Part shown: positions 40,257 to 50,733 of the stretch, piece after piece
Layout: every line of letters starts with the position of its first letter
Position numbering within the stretch: position 1 is the stretch's first letter
Assembly (NCBI RefSeq): GCF_036287215.1
Contig: NZ_CP142860.1
Location: forward strand, 3,038,001-3,102,000
DNA from: Caproiciproducens sp. CPB-2
Lineage (GTDB): Bacteria; Bacillota; Clostridia; Oscillospirales; Acutalibacteraceae
Direction: 5' to 3'
DNA: 64,000 nt
The notes under the pieces: generated by a model
What the model was told of the DNA's origin: nothing
Seen by the model: only the letters and a program-made list of their open reading frames with translations
Databases searched by the model: none
Program-made: the position numbers and the translations under genes

Positions 40257-40554
40257 GGTTCTTTCCCTTTCATTCTGTAAATTTTTTGCCCAATGTTGGT
40301 ATTTCTGACTTCCATATTGTATAGGAGTCCGGATACAGAATAAAATGAAAAGAAGAATAATTCTATATTGTAATTATTCCCAGTTTTTATGCCGGTTTTA
40401 TCCGATAAAATCCCCATGTGCTTCCTGAAAAAACACCAGTATTTATTAAGTTTCTTGCCAGATTTAAGAAGACGCCGTCTGCCCTCCCCCTGCGGGGGCC
40501 GGTGGCTGTCGTCTCCCCTTCTTTTTAGCTCCCTTTTTTGGGAGGGTGAGGATT

Positions 40555-40601
40555 TGGCCCTCCTTGAGGGGGCTGGCGGGCATAGCCTGACTGGGGGAGT
40601 C
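40555..40601 (-). repeat. Dispersed double-hairpin repeat, copy e
   Basis: Same orientation as copy a and joined, as there, to the second module; the core reads CGGGCATAGCCTG, the most diverged of the five. Confidence 0.75.
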
Positions 40602-40634
40602 CCCCTGTAGCTTGCGGACTCCCTTCGACGCGCC

Positions 40635-40690
40635 GAGCGCGGACCATGCGGTCGGCACTCGCCTACGGCGGCGCTCTCAGACAGTTCCAT
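40635..40690. repeat. Second repeat module, partner of 24075-24130
   Basis: Contains GGACCATGCGGTCGGCA and CGCCTACGGCG and ends AGACAGTT, matching the complement of the copy near 24.1 kb. Confidence 0.8.
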
Positions 40691-40778
40691 GTTGAATTGG
40701 TCTCAGAGCACTCCGAAACACCTCCCTCTCAGAGGGAGGCTGAGGTTTGGCTTGACTGAAAGGAGTTATAGACCGAAC

Positions 40779-40809
40779 CAAAAAAGGCCGCCGCAAAAGC
40801 GGCAGCCTT
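40779..40809 (-). terminator. Terminator of the ribosomal protein cluster
   Basis: On the minus strand AAGGCTGCCGC (40809-40799) pairs with GCGGCGGCCTT (40794-40784), followed by T6. Confidence 0.88.
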
Positions 40810-40827
40810 GATCCATAAACAACGAAG

Positions 40828-41169
40828 TTAAATCAGCTCGATAATTCCCATCTCGGCGGCGTCGCCGCGGCGGGGGCCAAGCTTGCTGATGCGCGTATAG
40901 CCGCCGTTGCGGTCGGCATACTTCGGAGCAATCTCATTGAACAGTTTATTCGCAACGTCTTCCTTTGTAACAAAGGCCAGAACGAGACGTTTGTTGTGCA
41001 GATTGTTTTCCTTCGCAATCGTTATCATTTTCTCGGTCATGGAGCGGACCTCCTTGGCGCGAGTCACTGTGGTTTCGATTTTGCCATTCTCTAAAAGAAA
41101 GGTAACCATCGCCCTTAGCATGGCGGTTCTGTGGTCAGTGTCTCTTCCGAGCTTTCTGGTTCCGGGCAT
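40828..41169 (-). CDS. rplQ: 50S ribosomal protein L17
   Basis: 113 residues, the usual bacterial length; [17 protein letters not shown] at the start and the [19 protein letters not shown] end are diagnostic. It is the last gene of the S10-spc-alpha cluster, 37 bases after rpoA. The SD is AAAGGAGTG. Confidence 0.98.
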   Translation of the reverse strand: MPGTRKLGRDTDHRTAMLRAMVTFLLENGKIETTVTRAKEVRSMTEKMITIAKENNLHNKRLVLAFVTKEDVANKLFNEIAPKYADRNGGYTRISKLGPRRGDAAEMGIIELI

Positions 41170-41206
41170 CGAAATATCACTCCTTTACCTTAGGTTGTTT
41201 GCGCAA

Positions 41207-42160
41207 TTATTCGTCATCCTTGCGCAGATTAAAACCGAGAGAGGCCATCTTCCAGACAACCTCCTCAAGGGATTTGCGTCCGAGGTTGCGCACCTTCATC
41301 ATATCCTCCTCGGATTTGTTGATGAGGTCTTCAACCGTATTGATACCGGCACGCTTCAGGCAGTTGAAGGAACGGACCGAAAGGTCGAGCTCCTCAATTG
41401 TCATTTCCAGCACTTTTTCCTTGCCCTTGTCGTCCTTTTCGACCATGATCTCCGTGCTGCTGCCCTTGTCGGACAGGTCAACAAACAGATTCAGATGCTC
41501 GGTGAGGACTTTCGCGGCCAAAGAAACCGCTTCCTGCGCGCCGATGGTTCCGTTCGTCCAAACTTCGAGTGTGAGCTTGTCAAAGTCGATGCTCTGCCCC
41601 ACACGGGTTGGCTCCACATTATAATTCACCTTATAAACAGGAGTATAGATGGAATCAACCGGAAGCTCCCCGATCACGTTGGCGTTCATGTTTTGCTTGT
41701 TGCGCTCGGCAGATACATATCCGCGCCCCTTATCCAGGGTCAATTCCATATACAGCTTTGCTCCGTCGCCCAAGGTCGCGATGTGCATCTCCGGGTTCAG
41801 GATTTCAACCTCGCTGTCGCACTTGATAGAGTCGGCCGTTACATTGCACGGACCCTCCGCAGCGATTTCCACTGTCTTCGGTCCATCGCAATGGAGCTTG
41901 GCGGTCAATCCCTTGATGTTAAGCACGATCTCGGTTACGTCCTCTTTCACACCGGGTATGGTTGAAAACTCATGAAGAACGCCGTCTATTTTGATAGACG
42001 TGACTGCAACGCCCGGCAGCGAAGATAAAAGAACACGCCTCAGGCTGTTGCCCAGGGTTGTGCCAAAGCCACGCTCAAGCGGTTCCACAACAAATTTGCC
42101 ATAGGTTCCGTCATTACTTAAAACTTCTGTCTCTATTTTTGGCTTCTCAATCTCGATCAT
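41207..42160 (-). CDS. rpoA: RNA polymerase alpha subunit
   Basis: 317 residues: assembly domain (about 1-230, [22 protein letters not shown]) and C-terminal domain (about 250-310, [22 protein letters not shown] and [11 protein letters not shown]) that contacts UP elements and regulators. Standard alpha-operon position between rpsD and rplQ. Confidence 0.98.
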   Translation of the reverse strand: MIEIEKPKIETEVLSNDGTYGKFVVEPLERGFGTTLGNSLRRVLLSSLPGVAVTSIKIDGVLHEFSTIPGVKEDVTEIVLNIKGLTAKLHCDGPKTVEIAAEGPCNVTADSIKCDSEVEILNPEMHIATLGDGAKLYMELTLDKGRGYVSAERNKQNMNANVIGELPVDSIYTPVYKVNYNVEPTRVGQSIDFDKLTLEVWTNGTIGAQEAVSLAAKVLTEHLNLFVDLSDKGSSTEIMVEKDDKGKEKVLEMTIEELDLSVRSFNCLKRAGINTVEDLINKSEEDMMKVRNLGRKSLEEVVWKMASLGFNLRKDDE

Positions 42161-42232
42161 TAGCGACCCTCCTTGACATATAGCGGATTAATTTATCAGC
42201 CATGATGTTTTTTATGCTGTCATAAAACGGCA

Positions 42233-42859
42233 TTACTTGGAGTACAACTCAACGATGAGAGTCTCATCGACTGCAAGGTCAATATCCTCACGGGTTGGCA
42301 ATGCAATGATCTTGCCTTCCAGAGTATCACGATTGATGTCAAGCCACTTCGGAACCGGACGTGCCGAGTTAGCCTCAATGACAGCCTTGATTTTTTCGCT
42401 CTGACGGCTCTTGTCTTTAATGGAGACCACTTCGCCCGGCTTTGTCAGGTAGGAAGGAATATCCACTCTTTTGCCGTCCACAGTAAAGTGCCCGTGGACC
42501 ACCAGCTGACGGGCTTCCGCCCTGGAGTTGCCCCAGCCCAAACGGTAAACCACGTTGTCGAGACGGGATTCCAAAATTGCGAGCAGTTCGTCGCCGGTCT
42601 TTCCTTCTTTGCGGGTCGCAAGGTCGTAGTAGCCCCTGAACTGGGACTCCAGTACACCATAGTAACGTTTTGTCATCTGTTTTGCGCGCAGCTGAAGGCC
42701 ATACTCAGAAGTCTTTTTGCGGCCCTGACCGTGCTGGCCCGGAGCATATGCCCGGCGGGTTACCCCGCATTTATCCGTGTAGCATCTTGCGCCTTTCAGG
42801 AAAAGCTTCTGGCCTTCCCGGCGGCAAAGCTTGCACACAGCGTCTGTATATCTTGCCAT
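42233..42859 (-). CDS. rpsD: 30S ribosomal protein S4
   Basis: 208 residues. The N-terminus keeps a zinc set (C9, C12, C26, C31), i.e. the C+ form, and the S4 RNA-binding domain follows ([22 protein letters not shown]). S4 is an autoregulator of the alpha operon in many bacteria. Confidence 0.98.
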   Translation of the reverse strand: MARYTDAVCKLCRREGQKLFLKGARCYTDKCGVTRRAYAPGQHGQGRKKTSEYGLQLRAKQMTKRYYGVLESQFRGYYDLATRKEGKTGDELLAILESRLDNVVYRLGWGNSRAEARQLVVHGHFTVDGKRVDIPSYLTKPGEVVSIKDKSRQSEKIKAVIEANSARPVPKWLDINRDTLEGKIIALPTREDIDLAVDETLIVELYSK

Positions 42860-42892
42860 ATTATGGTTGCACCTCCTATATCGGTTTTGTTA

Positions 42893-43303
42893 CTATACGC
42901 GTCTTCTCTTCGGAGGACGGCATCCGTTGTGCGGAATCGGAGTAACGTCTTTGATCATGCTGACTTCAAGGCCCGCGCCCTGAAGTGCGCGGATAGCCGC
43001 CTCGCGGCCCGCGCCCGGTCCCTTTACAAAAACCTCAACCGTTTTCATACCGTGCTCCATCGCTGCTTTCGCGGCGGTCTCGGCGGCGGTCTGAGCGGCG
43101 AAAGGAGTGGACTTTCTGGAACCTCTGAACCCTAATTCACCCGAACTTGCCCACGAAACCGCGTTGCCCTGCGTATCCGTAATGGTAACAATCGTGTTGT
43201 TGAAGGTGGACTGGATATGAGCGGCTCCGCGATCTATATTTTTACGCTCACGGCGTCTGCGGACTGCGGTGCCTTTTTTAGCTGCGCCTTTCTGTGCTGC
43301 CAT
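42893..43303 (-). CDS. rpsK: 30S ribosomal protein S11
   Basis: 136 residues; [20 protein letters not shown] and the basic end [17 protein letters not shown] are diagnostic. 18 bases downstream of rpsM. Confidence 0.98.
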   Translation of the reverse strand: MAAQKGAAKKGTAVRRRRERKNIDRGAAHIQSTFNNTIVTITDTQGNAVSWASSGELGFRGSRKSTPFAAQTAAETAAKAAMEHGMKTVEVFVKGPGAGREAAIRALQGAGLEVSMIKDVTPIPHNGCRPPKRRRV

Positions 43304-43321
43304 CTTTTGAATCCCTCCCTA

Positions 43322-43690
43322 TTACTTCTTCTTGTTGGCCATGGTCTTTCTGGGACCTTTGCGTGTACGCGCATTGGTTTTGGAACGCTGGCCTCTTACC
43401 GGCAGGCCCTTGCGGTGACGGACACCACGGTAGCAGCCGATTTCAATCAGTCTCTTAATGTCAAATGCTACGTCGCGGCGAAGATCGCCTTCAACGCGGC
43501 AGTGATGGTCGATATACTCTCTGAGCTTTGCCGCATCATCTTCTGTTAAATCCCTTACACGGATGTCCGGGTCGACGCCTGTTTCTGCACAAATATCCGT
43601 TGCAGTCTTGCGGCCGATACCGAAAATATAGGTAAGAGCAATTTCGATGCGCTTATCTCTGGGCAGATCAATACCTGCTATACGCGCCAT
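43322..43690 (-). CDS. rpsM: 30S ribosomal protein S13
   Basis: 122 residues; [21 protein letters not shown] at the start, helix-two-turn-helix and the basic tail [15 protein letters not shown]. First gene after rpmJ. Confidence 0.98.
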   Translation of the reverse strand: MARIAGIDLPRDKRIEIALTYIFGIGRKTATDICAETGVDPDIRVRDLTEDDAAKLREYIDHHCRVEGDLRRDVAFDIKRLIEIGCYRGVRHRKGLPVRGQRSKTNARTRKGPRKTMANKKK

Positions 43691-43728
43691 ACTGGTTGCA
43701 CCTCCACTGTTAATAGGTTTGCGCCAAA

Positions 43729-43842
43729 TTAGCCCTGGCGCTGCTTATGCTTCGGGTTTTCACAGATTACCATGACTTTACCCTTGCGTTTAATAATTTT
43801 GCATTTTTCACAAATTTTCTTGACAGAAGGTCTTACTTTCAT
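43729..43842 (-). CDS. rpmJ: 50S ribosomal protein L36
   Basis: 37 residues, [19 protein letters not shown] at the start, with the zinc ligands C11, C14, C27 and H32 (C+ form). Found by direct translation between infA and rpsM; the length is exactly that of the family. Confidence 0.97.
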   Translation of the reverse strand: MKVRPSVKKICEKCKIIKRKGKVMVICENPKHKQRQG

Positions 43843-43872
43843 TTGTGCGCCCTCCCTTAGCGAGTGTTTGTT

Positions 43873-44091
43873 TTACTTTGAACGCCACGTAATACGTCCG
43901 CGCGTCAGATCGTAAGGCGACAGTTCGATTGTGACCTTATCCCCCGGCAGGATGCGGATGAAATTCATCCTGAGCTTGCCGGAAATGTGCGCGAGTATTG
44001 TATGGTGGTTTGGAAGCTCTACCATAAACATTGCGTTAGGCAGCGCTTCGGTAACGATTCCTTCAGTTTCAATTACGTCCTGTTTCGACAT
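43873..44091 (-). CDS. infA: Translation initiation factor IF-1
   Basis: A 72-residue OB-fold protein: [35 protein letters not shown] and the [10 protein letters not shown] end. Its first base overlaps the stop of the KOW gene. Confidence 0.98.
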   Translation of the reverse strand: MSKQDVIETEGIVTEALPNAMFMVELPNHHTILAHISGKLRMNFIRILPGDKVTIELSPYDLTRGRITWRSK

Positions 44092-44360
44092 TACTTACCC
44101 TCCTCTTGTGGAAAACGGCCCCCGGCGTTGAACTCCCTGAGGGCACCTCGTATTTCACGGTTGGTCTGCATTGAACCTTCGGCCAATACGGTTCTGGTCG
44201 GACAAAGGTGTTTCAGCTTTTTCCTTTTCGGGTGGTCAAGGCTGCGGCGCCTTCCGTCGCAGATCAGTGCGAACCCGGCGTCTGCCTCAAGCACCGTGAA
44301 AAAGCCGTCCTTGTCGCGTCCCGCGGCCGACCGGACAACCAGTCCTCTGACAAAGTCCAT
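44091..44360 (-). CDS. KOW-domain RNA-binding protein
   Basis: 89 residues with an N-terminal KOW/L14e-like motif ([20 protein letters not shown]) and a basic centre ([18 protein letters not shown]). Genes of this type sit between map and infA in many Clostridia; the role is thought to be ribosome-related but is not established. The C-terminal third is hydrophilic and probably disordered. Confidence 0.85.
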   Translation of the reverse strand: MDFVRGLVVRSAAGRDKDGFFTVLEADAGFALICDGRRRSLDHPKRKKLKHLCPTRTVLAEGSMQTNREIRGALREFNAGGRFPQEEGK

Positions 44361-44371
44361 TGGTTACCCCC

Positions 44372-45124
44372 TTAATCCGGCTGTGTTAAAATGACCGGGC
44401 CGTCCGGAGTAATGGCAATGGAATGTTCGAAATGCGCGGAAAGCTTGCCGTCCGCGGTTACGGTCGTCCAACCGTCCGCAAGGGTTTTGACTTCCTTTAC
44501 ACCCTGGTTAATCATCGGTTCAATTGCAATGGTCATGCCTGGCAACAGTCGCACGCCCCTGCCGGGTGTGCCGTAATTGGGAACACTTGGGTCTTCGTGC
44601 ATCTTCGCACCTACTCCGTGGCCGACAAAATCCCGTACCACCGAGTAACCGCGAGCTTCGGCATACCGCTGGACCGCGCTGCCGACATCGCCGATCCGAT
44701 GACCGGCTGTTGCGGCTTTAATGCCTTCAAACAGGCTTTCGCGTGTTGCATCCATAAGGGCCTGCGCTTCATGGCTTACGTCGCCGCATGGGAAAGTCCA
44801 CGCGTTGTCTCCGACAAAGCCCTCGAAAGTCGCGCCTATGTCAATGCTGACAATGTCACCCTGCCTGATAATCGTGCCCTTATGTGGTATGCCATGGATA
44901 ACCACGTCATTTACGGAAATACATGCGCTTGCCGGGAAGCCGCCATACCCGAGGAACGTGGGCTTTGCGCCCTGTTCCTCAATGTATCGGCGGACGGCAC
45001 GGTCGATTTCCCAGGTGGAAACACCGGGTTCGACCATTTCGCCGGCCAGCTTTAATGCTCTTGAAGATACCCTGCCCGCATTCCTCATAAAGCTGAGTTC
45101 GCGGCTGGTTTTAAGCACTATCAT
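44372..45124 (-). CDS. map: Methionine aminopeptidase, type I
   Basis: 250 residues, removing the initiator Met. Metal ligands lie in VSIDIGATFEGFVGDNAW (two Asp), GHGVGAKMHEDP (His), IAIEPM (Glu) and the C-terminal FEHSIAI (Glu). The start was chosen at ATG 45124, next to the adk stop. Confidence 0.96.
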   Translation of the reverse strand: MIVLKTSRELSFMRNAGRVSSRALKLAGEMVEPGVSTWEIDRAVRRYIEEQGAKPTFLGYGGFPASACISVNDVVIHGIPHKGTIIRQGDIVSIDIGATFEGFVGDNAWTFPCGDVSHEAQALMDATRESLFEGIKAATAGHRIGDVGSAVQRYAEARGYSVVRDFVGHGVGAKMHEDPSVPNYGTPGRGVRLLPGMTIAIEPMINQGVKEVKTLADGWTTVTADGKLSAHFEHSIAITPDGPVILTQPD

Positions 45125-45126
45125 GA

Positions 45127-45759
45127 TTACGCCTCTAATGCGGCAAGAATCAGTTTTGTGGTGTGCTCGACATCCTCTTGCCCTTCTACTGTGCAAAGCT
45201 TGCCCTGTTTCAGATAGTAATCTTTAAGGGGCTCGGTTTGCTCGTGATATACATTTAAGCGCTCTTTGACCGTATCCGGGTGGTCGTCCTTGCGCTGAAT
45301 TAGGGTGCCGCCGCATTTGCTGCAGACGCCCTCCACCTCCGGCTTTTTGTAAAGCAGGTGGTAGCTGGCCCCGCAGTTTTCGCAGACACGGCGTCCGGAC
45401 ATACGCTGCACGATCGTCTCGTCGGAAACCTCAAGATTGAGGACCCTGTCGATACGAACGCCCATTTTGTCCAGAGCCTCGGCCTGGGGAATCGTGCGCG
45501 GGAACCCGTCCAGAACGAATCCGTTTTTGCAGTCGTCATTGGCCAGACGCTCTTTGATAATGCCGATGACAACCTCGTCGGGAACAAGCTTGCCCGCGTC
45601 CACAAAGGACTTGGCGCGAACTCCCATCTCAGTGCCGCTCTTCAGCGCTTCACGGATAATATTACCCGTGGATATTGCAGGAATGTTATAACGCGAGCAG
45701 ATGACTTCTGCCTGCGTGCCTTTACCGGCGCCGGGGGCGCCGAGAAGGATCAGATTCAT
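45127..45759 (-). CDS. adk: Adenylate kinase
   Basis: 210 residues: P-loop GAPGAGKGT (7-15), DGFPRT, and a LID domain with structural zinc ligands C126, C129, C146 and C149, the Gram-positive long form. Standard position after secY. Confidence 0.98.
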   Translation of the reverse strand: MNLILLGAPGAGKGTQAEVICSRYNIPAISTGNIIREALKSGTEMGVRAKSFVDAGKLVPDEVVIGIIKERLANDDCKNGFVLDGFPRTIPQAEALDKMGVRIDRVLNLEVSDETIVQRMSGRRVCENCGASYHLLYKKPEVEGVCSKCGGTLIQRKDDHPDTVKERLNVYHEQTEPLKDYYLKQGKLCTVEGQEDVEHTTKLILAALEA

Positions 45760-45775
45760 ATTCTCTCACTCCTTA

Positions 45776-47110
45776 TCAATCAAGGAAGCCTTTGTAATGG
45801 CGCATCATCATCTGCGACTCCATCTGCTTCACGGTTTCCAGCGCGACACCAACCAAAATCAGGATGGAGGTTCCGCCGATCGACATGTTGTGCATGCCGG
45901 TAGCGGCGCCGAAGCCGATGGGCAGCAGAGCGATAACCGCAAGGAACAGCGCCCCGATTAAAGTGATCTTAGAAAGAATCTTCGCGATAAAGTCAGAAGT
46001 GGGTTTGCCCGGACGAATGCCGGGAATCGTGCCATTGTTCTGACGAAGATTATTGGCCATCTCTATCGGATTATACTGAATTGTCACGTAGAAATAGGCA
46101 AACATGATAATCAGCAGGAAATACATCAGCGAATAGATCCATCCGGTAGAGGAGAAAGCTTCGAAAAAGCCCTTCCAGAATCCGGTTGTCACCTTGTTGC
46201 CAAGGAACAGCTGGATCGTACTTGGAATCGAGAGAATGGAACTTGCGAAAATAATCGGCATAACGCCGGACATGGCAACCTTAATCGGAATATGGCTGCT
46301 CTGGCCGCCGTACATCTTCCTTCCGACCATACGCTTGGCGTACTGTACGGGAATGCGGCGCTCCGAGTCATTCATAAACACAATGACCCAGATGACCACA
46401 AGGAAGATCAGCACAAACAGCGGAACGAAGAAATAGTACTTGCCGTAGGTGGACGCGTCCTCATTGGCGGCCTGCAGATACTGTCCCAGCAAGCTGATTG
46501 TGTGCGGCATTCTCGCCACAATACCGGAAAACAGCAAAATGGAAATACCGTTTCCAATGCCCTTCTGGTTGATCTGTTCGCCCAGCCACATCATCAGCGC
46601 GGTACCTGCGGTAAACGCCAGGATGATGACAAAAGCGGCGAACACCTGCTCCCAGCCCTTGGTGTATTTCGCGATCGGAACACCCTGATAGGAGCTGTTG
46701 CGCAGATAGAAGAAATAAGCGGTGCCCTGAATCAAGCCAAGACCGACGGTGACGTAGCGGGTCATGGTGCCGATCTTCTTGCGGCCCTCTTCGCCTTCTT
46801 TTGCCAGTCTTTCCAGCGCCGGAATAGCAACTGTCAGAAGCTGCATAATAATGGAGCTGTTGATGTAGGGCGTAACGCTCATTGCAAACAGAGTACCGTT
46901 TGCAAAAGCGCCGCCGGAGAGCATATCAAGGTAGCTCAGTGCCGAACCGGTCTTGTCGACCGTGGTCATCAGCCCCTTCAATGCGGTGACATTGAGGAAC
47001 GGGACAGGAATGACCGCACCGAAGCGGAAAACCATAATGATAAGCAGTGTAAACAGGATCTTTTTGCGGAGATCCGGGATGGACCAGGCATTCTTTATTG
47101 TTTGAAACAA
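45776..47110 (-). CDS. secY: Preprotein translocase SecY
   Basis: 444 residues, ten membrane helices; the start FQTIKNAWSIPDLRKKILFT, the plug region and RRIPVQYAKRMVGRKMYGG loop are characteristic. 16 bases upstream of adk; the gene begins one base after the rplO stop. Confidence 0.98.
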   Translation of the reverse strand: MFQTIKNAWSIPDLRKKILFTLLIIMVFRFGAVIPVPFLNVTALKGLMTTVDKTGSALSYLDMLSGGAFANGTLFAMSVTPYINSSIIMQLLTVAIPALERLAKEGEEGRKKIGTMTRYVTVGLGLIQGTAYFFYLRNSSYQGVPIAKYTKGWEQVFAAFVIILAFTAGTALMMWLGEQINQKGIGNGISILLFSGIVARMPHTISLLGQYLQAANEDASTYGKYYFFVPLFVLIFLVVIWVIVFMNDSERRIPVQYAKRMVGRKMYGGQSSHIPIKVAMSGVMPIIFASSILSIPSTIQLFLGNKVTTGFWKGFFEAFSSTGWIYSLMYFLLIIMFAYFYVTIQYNPIEMANNLRQNNGTIPGIRPGKPTSDFIAKILSKITLIGALFLAVIALLPIGFGAATGMHNMSIGGTSILILVGVALETVKQMESQMMMRHYKGFLD

Positions 47111-47111
47111 C

Positions 47112-47552
47112 TTAGATCACCTCTGCCTTCCCACCCGCGGTTTCTATCTTTTGCTTCGCAGCCTCGGAATAAGCAGTAACCTTTACTGTTAATTTTTTTG
47201 TCAGATTGCCGTTGGCAAGGATCTTCACCCCGTCACAGCAGGTCTTTACAATGCCCGCGTCGATCAGCGCCTGGGTGTCCACCACAGAGCCGTCTTCGAA
47301 CTTGTCGAGTGTGCCTACGTTGACAGAAACGATGGTTTTAGCAAAAACATTGTTAAAACCTCTTTTCGGAATACGTCTCTGTAAAGGCATCTGACCGCCT
47401 TCAAATCCGGGACGCATGCCTCTGCCCGCTCTGGCCTTTTGACCCTTGTGGCCCTTGCCGGCAGTTTTTCCCTGACCTGAACCGTGTCCTCTGCCGATAC
47501 GCTTCGGCTCTTTGGTGGAACCGGGTACAGCAGTTAGTTCATGCAACTTCAT
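47112..47552 (-). CDS. rplO: 50S ribosomal protein L15
   Basis: 146 residues; [20 protein letters not shown]ly/Lys-rich start and [19 protein letters not shown] are diagnostic. Confidence 0.98.
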   Translation of the reverse strand: MKLHELTAVPGSTKEPKRIGRGHGSGQGKTAGKGHKGQKARAGRGMRPGFEGGQMPLQRRIPKRGFNNVFAKTIVSVNVGTLDKFEDGSVVDTQALIDAGIVKTCCDGVKILANGNLTKKLTVKVTAYSEAAKQKIETAGGKAEVI

Positions 47553-47570
47553 TTACTCGCACCTCCTTGC

Positions 47571-47750
47571 TTACGCTTTACTTACCTCGATGAGGTGGAT
47601 TATCTTGGCCACCTTGCCTTTGGTCTGTTCATTTTCAGGCTGAACGGAAGTGTCGCCGATCTTAAAGAGACCAAGAGCCCGGGCGGTTGCAATCTGGTCC
47701 TTTTTGCTGCCGATAAGACTTTTTATCAGCTTTACTTTCAGCTGTGCCAT
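47571..47750 (-). CDS. rpmD: 50S ribosomal protein L30
   Basis: 59 residues, MAQLKVKLIKSLIGSKKDQI at the start; the family spans 58-61 residues. Found by translating the gap between rpsE and rplO. The C-terminal half diverges from the usual MIxxVxHLV pattern (KVAKIIHLIEV) but remains recognisable. Confidence 0.95.
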   Translation of the reverse strand: MAQLKVKLIKSLIGSKKDQIATARALGLFKIGDTSVQPENEQTKGKVAKIIHLIEVSKA

Positions 47751-47765
47751 CTTGCTACCCCCTTA

Positions 47766-48263
47766 TTAAAGAATATCTTTTACCGACTTGCCGCGTGTTG
47801 CAGCGACTTCACCGGCAGTACGCAGCTTGGACATGCCGTCCAAGGTTGCTCTTACTACATTACACGGATTGTTGGAACGCAGGGCCTTTGTTCTGATGTC
47901 CCTGATTCCGATCGCTTCTACGACCGCACGGACCGGGCCGCCGGCAATGACACCGGTACCGGGGGCGGCAGGCTTCATCAGGACTCTGCCGGCGCCGTAC
48001 GCGCCGATGATTTCGTGCGGGATGGTGGAGCCGCGCATGGCAACCTTGATCAGGTTCTTTTTCGCGTCTTCAATCCCCTTGCGGATCGCGTCGGGAACTT
48101 CGCCCGACTTTCCGATGCCGAAACCGACTGTGCCGTTTCCGTCGCCAACTACCACAAGAGCTGCGAACTTGAAGATACGGCCGCCTTTTACGGTCTTGGA
48201 TACACGATTAATAGCAACTACATGTTCTTTGAGTTCCATAGACGTTGCGTCAATTCTAGCCAA
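47766..48263 (-). CDS. rpsE: 30S ribosomal protein S5
   Basis: 165 residues; double-stranded-RNA-binding N-terminal domain ([20 protein letters not shown]) and the [18 protein letters not shown] loop. Confidence 0.98.
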   Translation of the reverse strand: MARIDATSMELKEHVVAINRVSKTVKGGRIFKFAALVVVGDGNGTVGFGIGKSGEVPDAIRKGIEDAKKNLIKVAMRGSTIPHEIIGAYGAGRVLMKPAAPGTGVIAGGPVRAVVEAIGIRDIRTKALRSNNPCNVVRATLDGMSKLRTAGEVAATRGKSVKDIL

Positions 48264-48278
48264 AAGTATTCCTCCTTC

Positions 48279-48638
48279 TTAGAACTTGAGGCCGCCCTCA
48301 CGGGCGCCTTCGGCCAGCTCTTTGACGCGGCCGTGGAAAATATAGCCGCCGCGGTCAAATACGACCTCGGTGATGCCTTTTTCGGCGGCACGTTTGGCAA
48401 TAAGCTCGCCAACTTTGCGTGCGGCGTCCTTGTTTCCGCCATTACCATTGAAATCCTTGTCCAGCGTGGAAGCTGCTGCAAGAGTAACTCCCTCTACATC
48501 GTCGATAATCTGGGCGTAGATATTGGTGGTAGAGCGAAATACATTCAGGCGTGGGCACTCTGCTGTGCCGGAAATTTTACCGCGCACCCTGCGGTGACGG
48601 TTAAGCCTGGCTCTGTTTGTGTCAGTCTTATTCACCAT
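48279..48638 (-). CDS. rplR: 50S ribosomal protein L18
   Basis: 119 residues; [20 protein letters not shown] and the [20 protein letters not shown] end bind 5S rRNA. Confidence 0.98.
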   Translation of the reverse strand: MVNKTDTNRARLNRHRRVRGKISGTAECPRLNVFRSTTNIYAQIIDDVEGVTLAAASTLDKDFNGNGGNKDAARKVGELIAKRAAEKGITEVVFDRGGYIFHGRVKELAEGAREGGLKF

Positions 48639-48656
48639 TTGTTATTCACTCCTTAC

Positions 48657-49205
48657 TTACTTCTTAGCGCCCTTACCGGCCTTGCCTTCCTTATGGCGGA
48701 CAAATTCACCGGTATAACGGATACCCTTGCCCTTGTACGGCTCAGGCGGACGTTTCTCGCGCACTTCCGCGGCAAACTGACCAACCTGCTGCTTATCCGG
48801 GCCCGAGATCACGATTTTGTTTGCGGCCGGGCACTCGATGGAAATGCCATCGATCTCAGGGACGATCACCTGATGAGAATAACCGAGATTCATCACAAGG
48901 TTCTTGCCCTGCTTCTGCACACGGTAGCCGACGCCCAAAACGTCAAGCTCCTTTTTGAATCCGTCCGTTACGCCGACGACCATGTTGTGGATCAGCGTGC
49001 GGGTCAGACCGTGCAGTGACCTGTTTTCTTTTTCGTCGTTGGGACGGGTGACGAGCACCTCGCTGCCCTCCACAGAAACGCTCATGTTGTGATGAATTTT
49101 CTGGGTCAGCGTACCCTTCGGTCCCTTGACGGTGACAACGTTGCCGTCAGCCTTTACGGTGACGCCAGCGGGAATATTTATGGGTTTTCTTCCAATTCGC
49201 GACAT
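48657..49205 (-). CDS. rplF: 50S ribosomal protein L6
   Basis: 182 residues; [16 protein letters not shown] start and the [18 protein letters not shown] signature. Confidence 0.98.
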   Translation of the reverse strand: MSRIGRKPINIPAGVTVKADGNVVTVKGPKGTLTQKIHHNMSVSVEGSEVLVTRPNDEKENRSLHGLTRTLIHNMVVGVTDGFKKELDVLGVGYRVQKQGKNLVMNLGYSHQVIVPEIDGISIECPAANKIVISGPDKQQVGQFAAEVREKRPPEPYKGKGIRYTGEFVRHKEGKAGKGAKK

Positions 49206-49220
49206 TACTGCACCCCCTTG

Positions 49221-49619
49221 TTACCAGATAAATGCGAGAACCTCTCCGCCTACATTCTCTTTGCGGGCCTGACGGTCGGTCATGACGCCCTTCGAAGTAG
49301 AAATGACAGCGATGCCCAGGCCCTTCATGACCTTCGGCAGATCCTCTGCGTTGGAATAGATACGAAGGCCTGGCTTACTGACTCTGCGCAGACCGTTGAT
49401 GGCGGGAGCCTTGTTCTCGCCGTATTTGAGATTTACCTTGATAATGCCCTGTTTGCCGTCCTCTGTTACCGTATAATTCTTTACATAGCCCTCGTCAACA
49501 AGAATTTGCACAATGGCCTTTTTCATGTTGGAAGCGGGAATGTCAACCGAATCGTGCTTTGCAGAAACTGCATTGCGAATACGGGTGAGCAAATCAGCAA
49601 TTGTATCTGTAATTTGCAT
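49221..49619 (-). CDS. rpsH: 30S ribosomal protein S8
   Basis: 132 residues; [13 protein letters not shown] start and the [21 protein letters not shown]-terminal RNA-binding signature. In E. coli S8 is the spc-operon autoregulator. Confidence 0.98.
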   Translation of the reverse strand: MQITDTIADLLTRIRNAVSAKHDSVDIPASNMKKAIVQILVDEGYVKNYTVTEDGKQGIIKVNLKYGENKAPAINGLRRVSKPGLRIYSNAEDLPKVMKGLGIAVISTSKGVMTDRQARKENVGGEVLAFIW

Positions 49620-49642
49620 ACCGTTACCTCCTTTGCTAAGCT

Positions 49643-49828
49643 TTACCAGCTGGCCTTTTTCACGCCCGGGATCTCACCCTTGTGAGCAAGTTCCCGAAAG
49701 CATATACGGCAAATTCCGAACTTGCGAAGGTAGGCATGCGGCCTGCCACAGATTTTGCATCTGTTGTATTCGCGAGACGAGAATTTCGCAACTCTCTGCT
49801 GCTTGATTTTCATAGAAGTCTTGGCCAC
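49643..49828 (-). CDS. rpsN: 30S ribosomal protein S14, type Z
   Basis: 61 residues, the short zinc-binding form with C24, C27, C40 and C43. Confidence 0.98.
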   Translation of the reverse strand: MAKTSMKIKQQRVAKFSSREYNRCKICGRPHAYLRKFGICRICFRELAHKGEIPGVKKASW

Positions 49829-49840
49829 AATATTCCCTCC

Positions 49841-50380
49841 TTATTTCGCAAACGGGGCGCCCATGAGTGTTAAGAGCTCTCTGGATTCCTCGTCGGTGTT
49901 TGCGGTCGTTACGAAACAAATATCCATTCCGCGGACCTTATCGATTTTGTCGTAATCAATTTCAGGGAAGATCAGCTGCTCTTTGACGCCCATATTGTAG
50001 TTGCCGCGGCCGTCGAACGAGTTTGCGCTGATTCCTCTGAAGTCTCTTACGCGCGGGAGAGCAACATTGAAGAGCCTGTCTAAGAACTCATACATTCTGT
50101 CGCCTCTGAGCGTTACCTTTACGCCGATGTTCATGCCCTCGCGGAGCTTGAAGTTTGCAACCGATTTTTTCGCTTTGCAGATCACCGGCCTCTGGCCGGT
50201 AATCGCTGCGAGATCGGCTGTAATGGCGTCGATTACCTTTGCGTTTTCCTTTGCTTCGCCGGCGCCTACATTGATGACGATCTTCTCAAGCTTCGGAATC
50301 TGCATGACGCTCTTGTAAGAAAACTTTTTCATCAGTGCGGGTGCGACATCTTTTTGGTAAAATTCCTTCAGTCTTGCCAT
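49841..50380 (-). CDS. rplE: 50S ribosomal protein L5
   Basis: 179 residues; [14 protein letters not shown] and [15 protein letters not shown] segment (here [20 protein letters not shown]); binds 5S rRNA. Confidence 0.98.
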   Translation of the reverse strand: MARLKEFYQKDVAPALMKKFSYKSVMQIPKLEKIVINVGAGEAKENAKVIDAITADLAAITGQRPVICKAKKSVANFKLREGMNIGVKVTLRGDRMYEFLDRLFNVALPRVRDFRGISANSFDGRGNYNMGVKEQLIFPEIDYDKIDKVRGMDICFVTTANTDEESRELLTLMGAPFAK

Positions 50381-50396
50381 GTCGTTTTATCCTCCC

Positions 50397-50717
50397 TTAC
50401 AGCGCTTCGCCGCATTTTTTGCAAACGCGTTCCTTAGTGCCGTCCTCATAAAGCTTATGCGAGACACGTGTGGGTTTGCCGCAGCGGGGGCAAACGACCT
50501 GGACCTTGCAGGCGTACAGTGCGCCTTCGGCTTTCACAATACCGCTCTGTTCGCCCATTTTGCGGGCTTTAACATGCTTGGAAACCATGTTGCGGCCCTC
50601 AACGATGACCTTCCCCTCTTCGGGGCTTACGGCCAGAACTTTGCCTTTCTTGCCGCGTTCTTTGCCATTTAAAATGACGACGGTGTCACCCGTTTTAACA
50701 TGAACCTTATTATTCAT
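50397..50717 (-). CDS. rplX: 50S ribosomal protein L24
   Basis: 106 residues; KOW motif (KTGDTVVILNGKERGKKG). The C-terminal part adds a zinc-ribbon-like set C76, C79, C99, C102. The start was set at ATG 50717 behind GGGAGG. Confidence 0.97.
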   Translation of the reverse strand: MNNKVHVKTGDTVVILNGKERGKKGKVLAVSPEEGKVIVEGRNMVSKHVKARKMGEQSGIVKAEGALYACKVQVVCPRCGKPTRVSHKLYEDGTKERVCKKCGEAL

Positions 50718-50733
50718 CAGTGAGCACCTCCCA

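Larger units (their letters stand above)
40257..40827. other. Intergenic region between the secreted repeat protein and rplQ
   Basis: About 570 bases. The gene-proximal 180 bases are AT-rich and should hold the promoter of the secreted protein, though I could not fix it. 40480-40760 is GC-rich repeat material: copy e of the dispersed repeat, a second module shared with 24.1 kb and short inverted repeats. No credible ORF. Confidence 0.6.
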
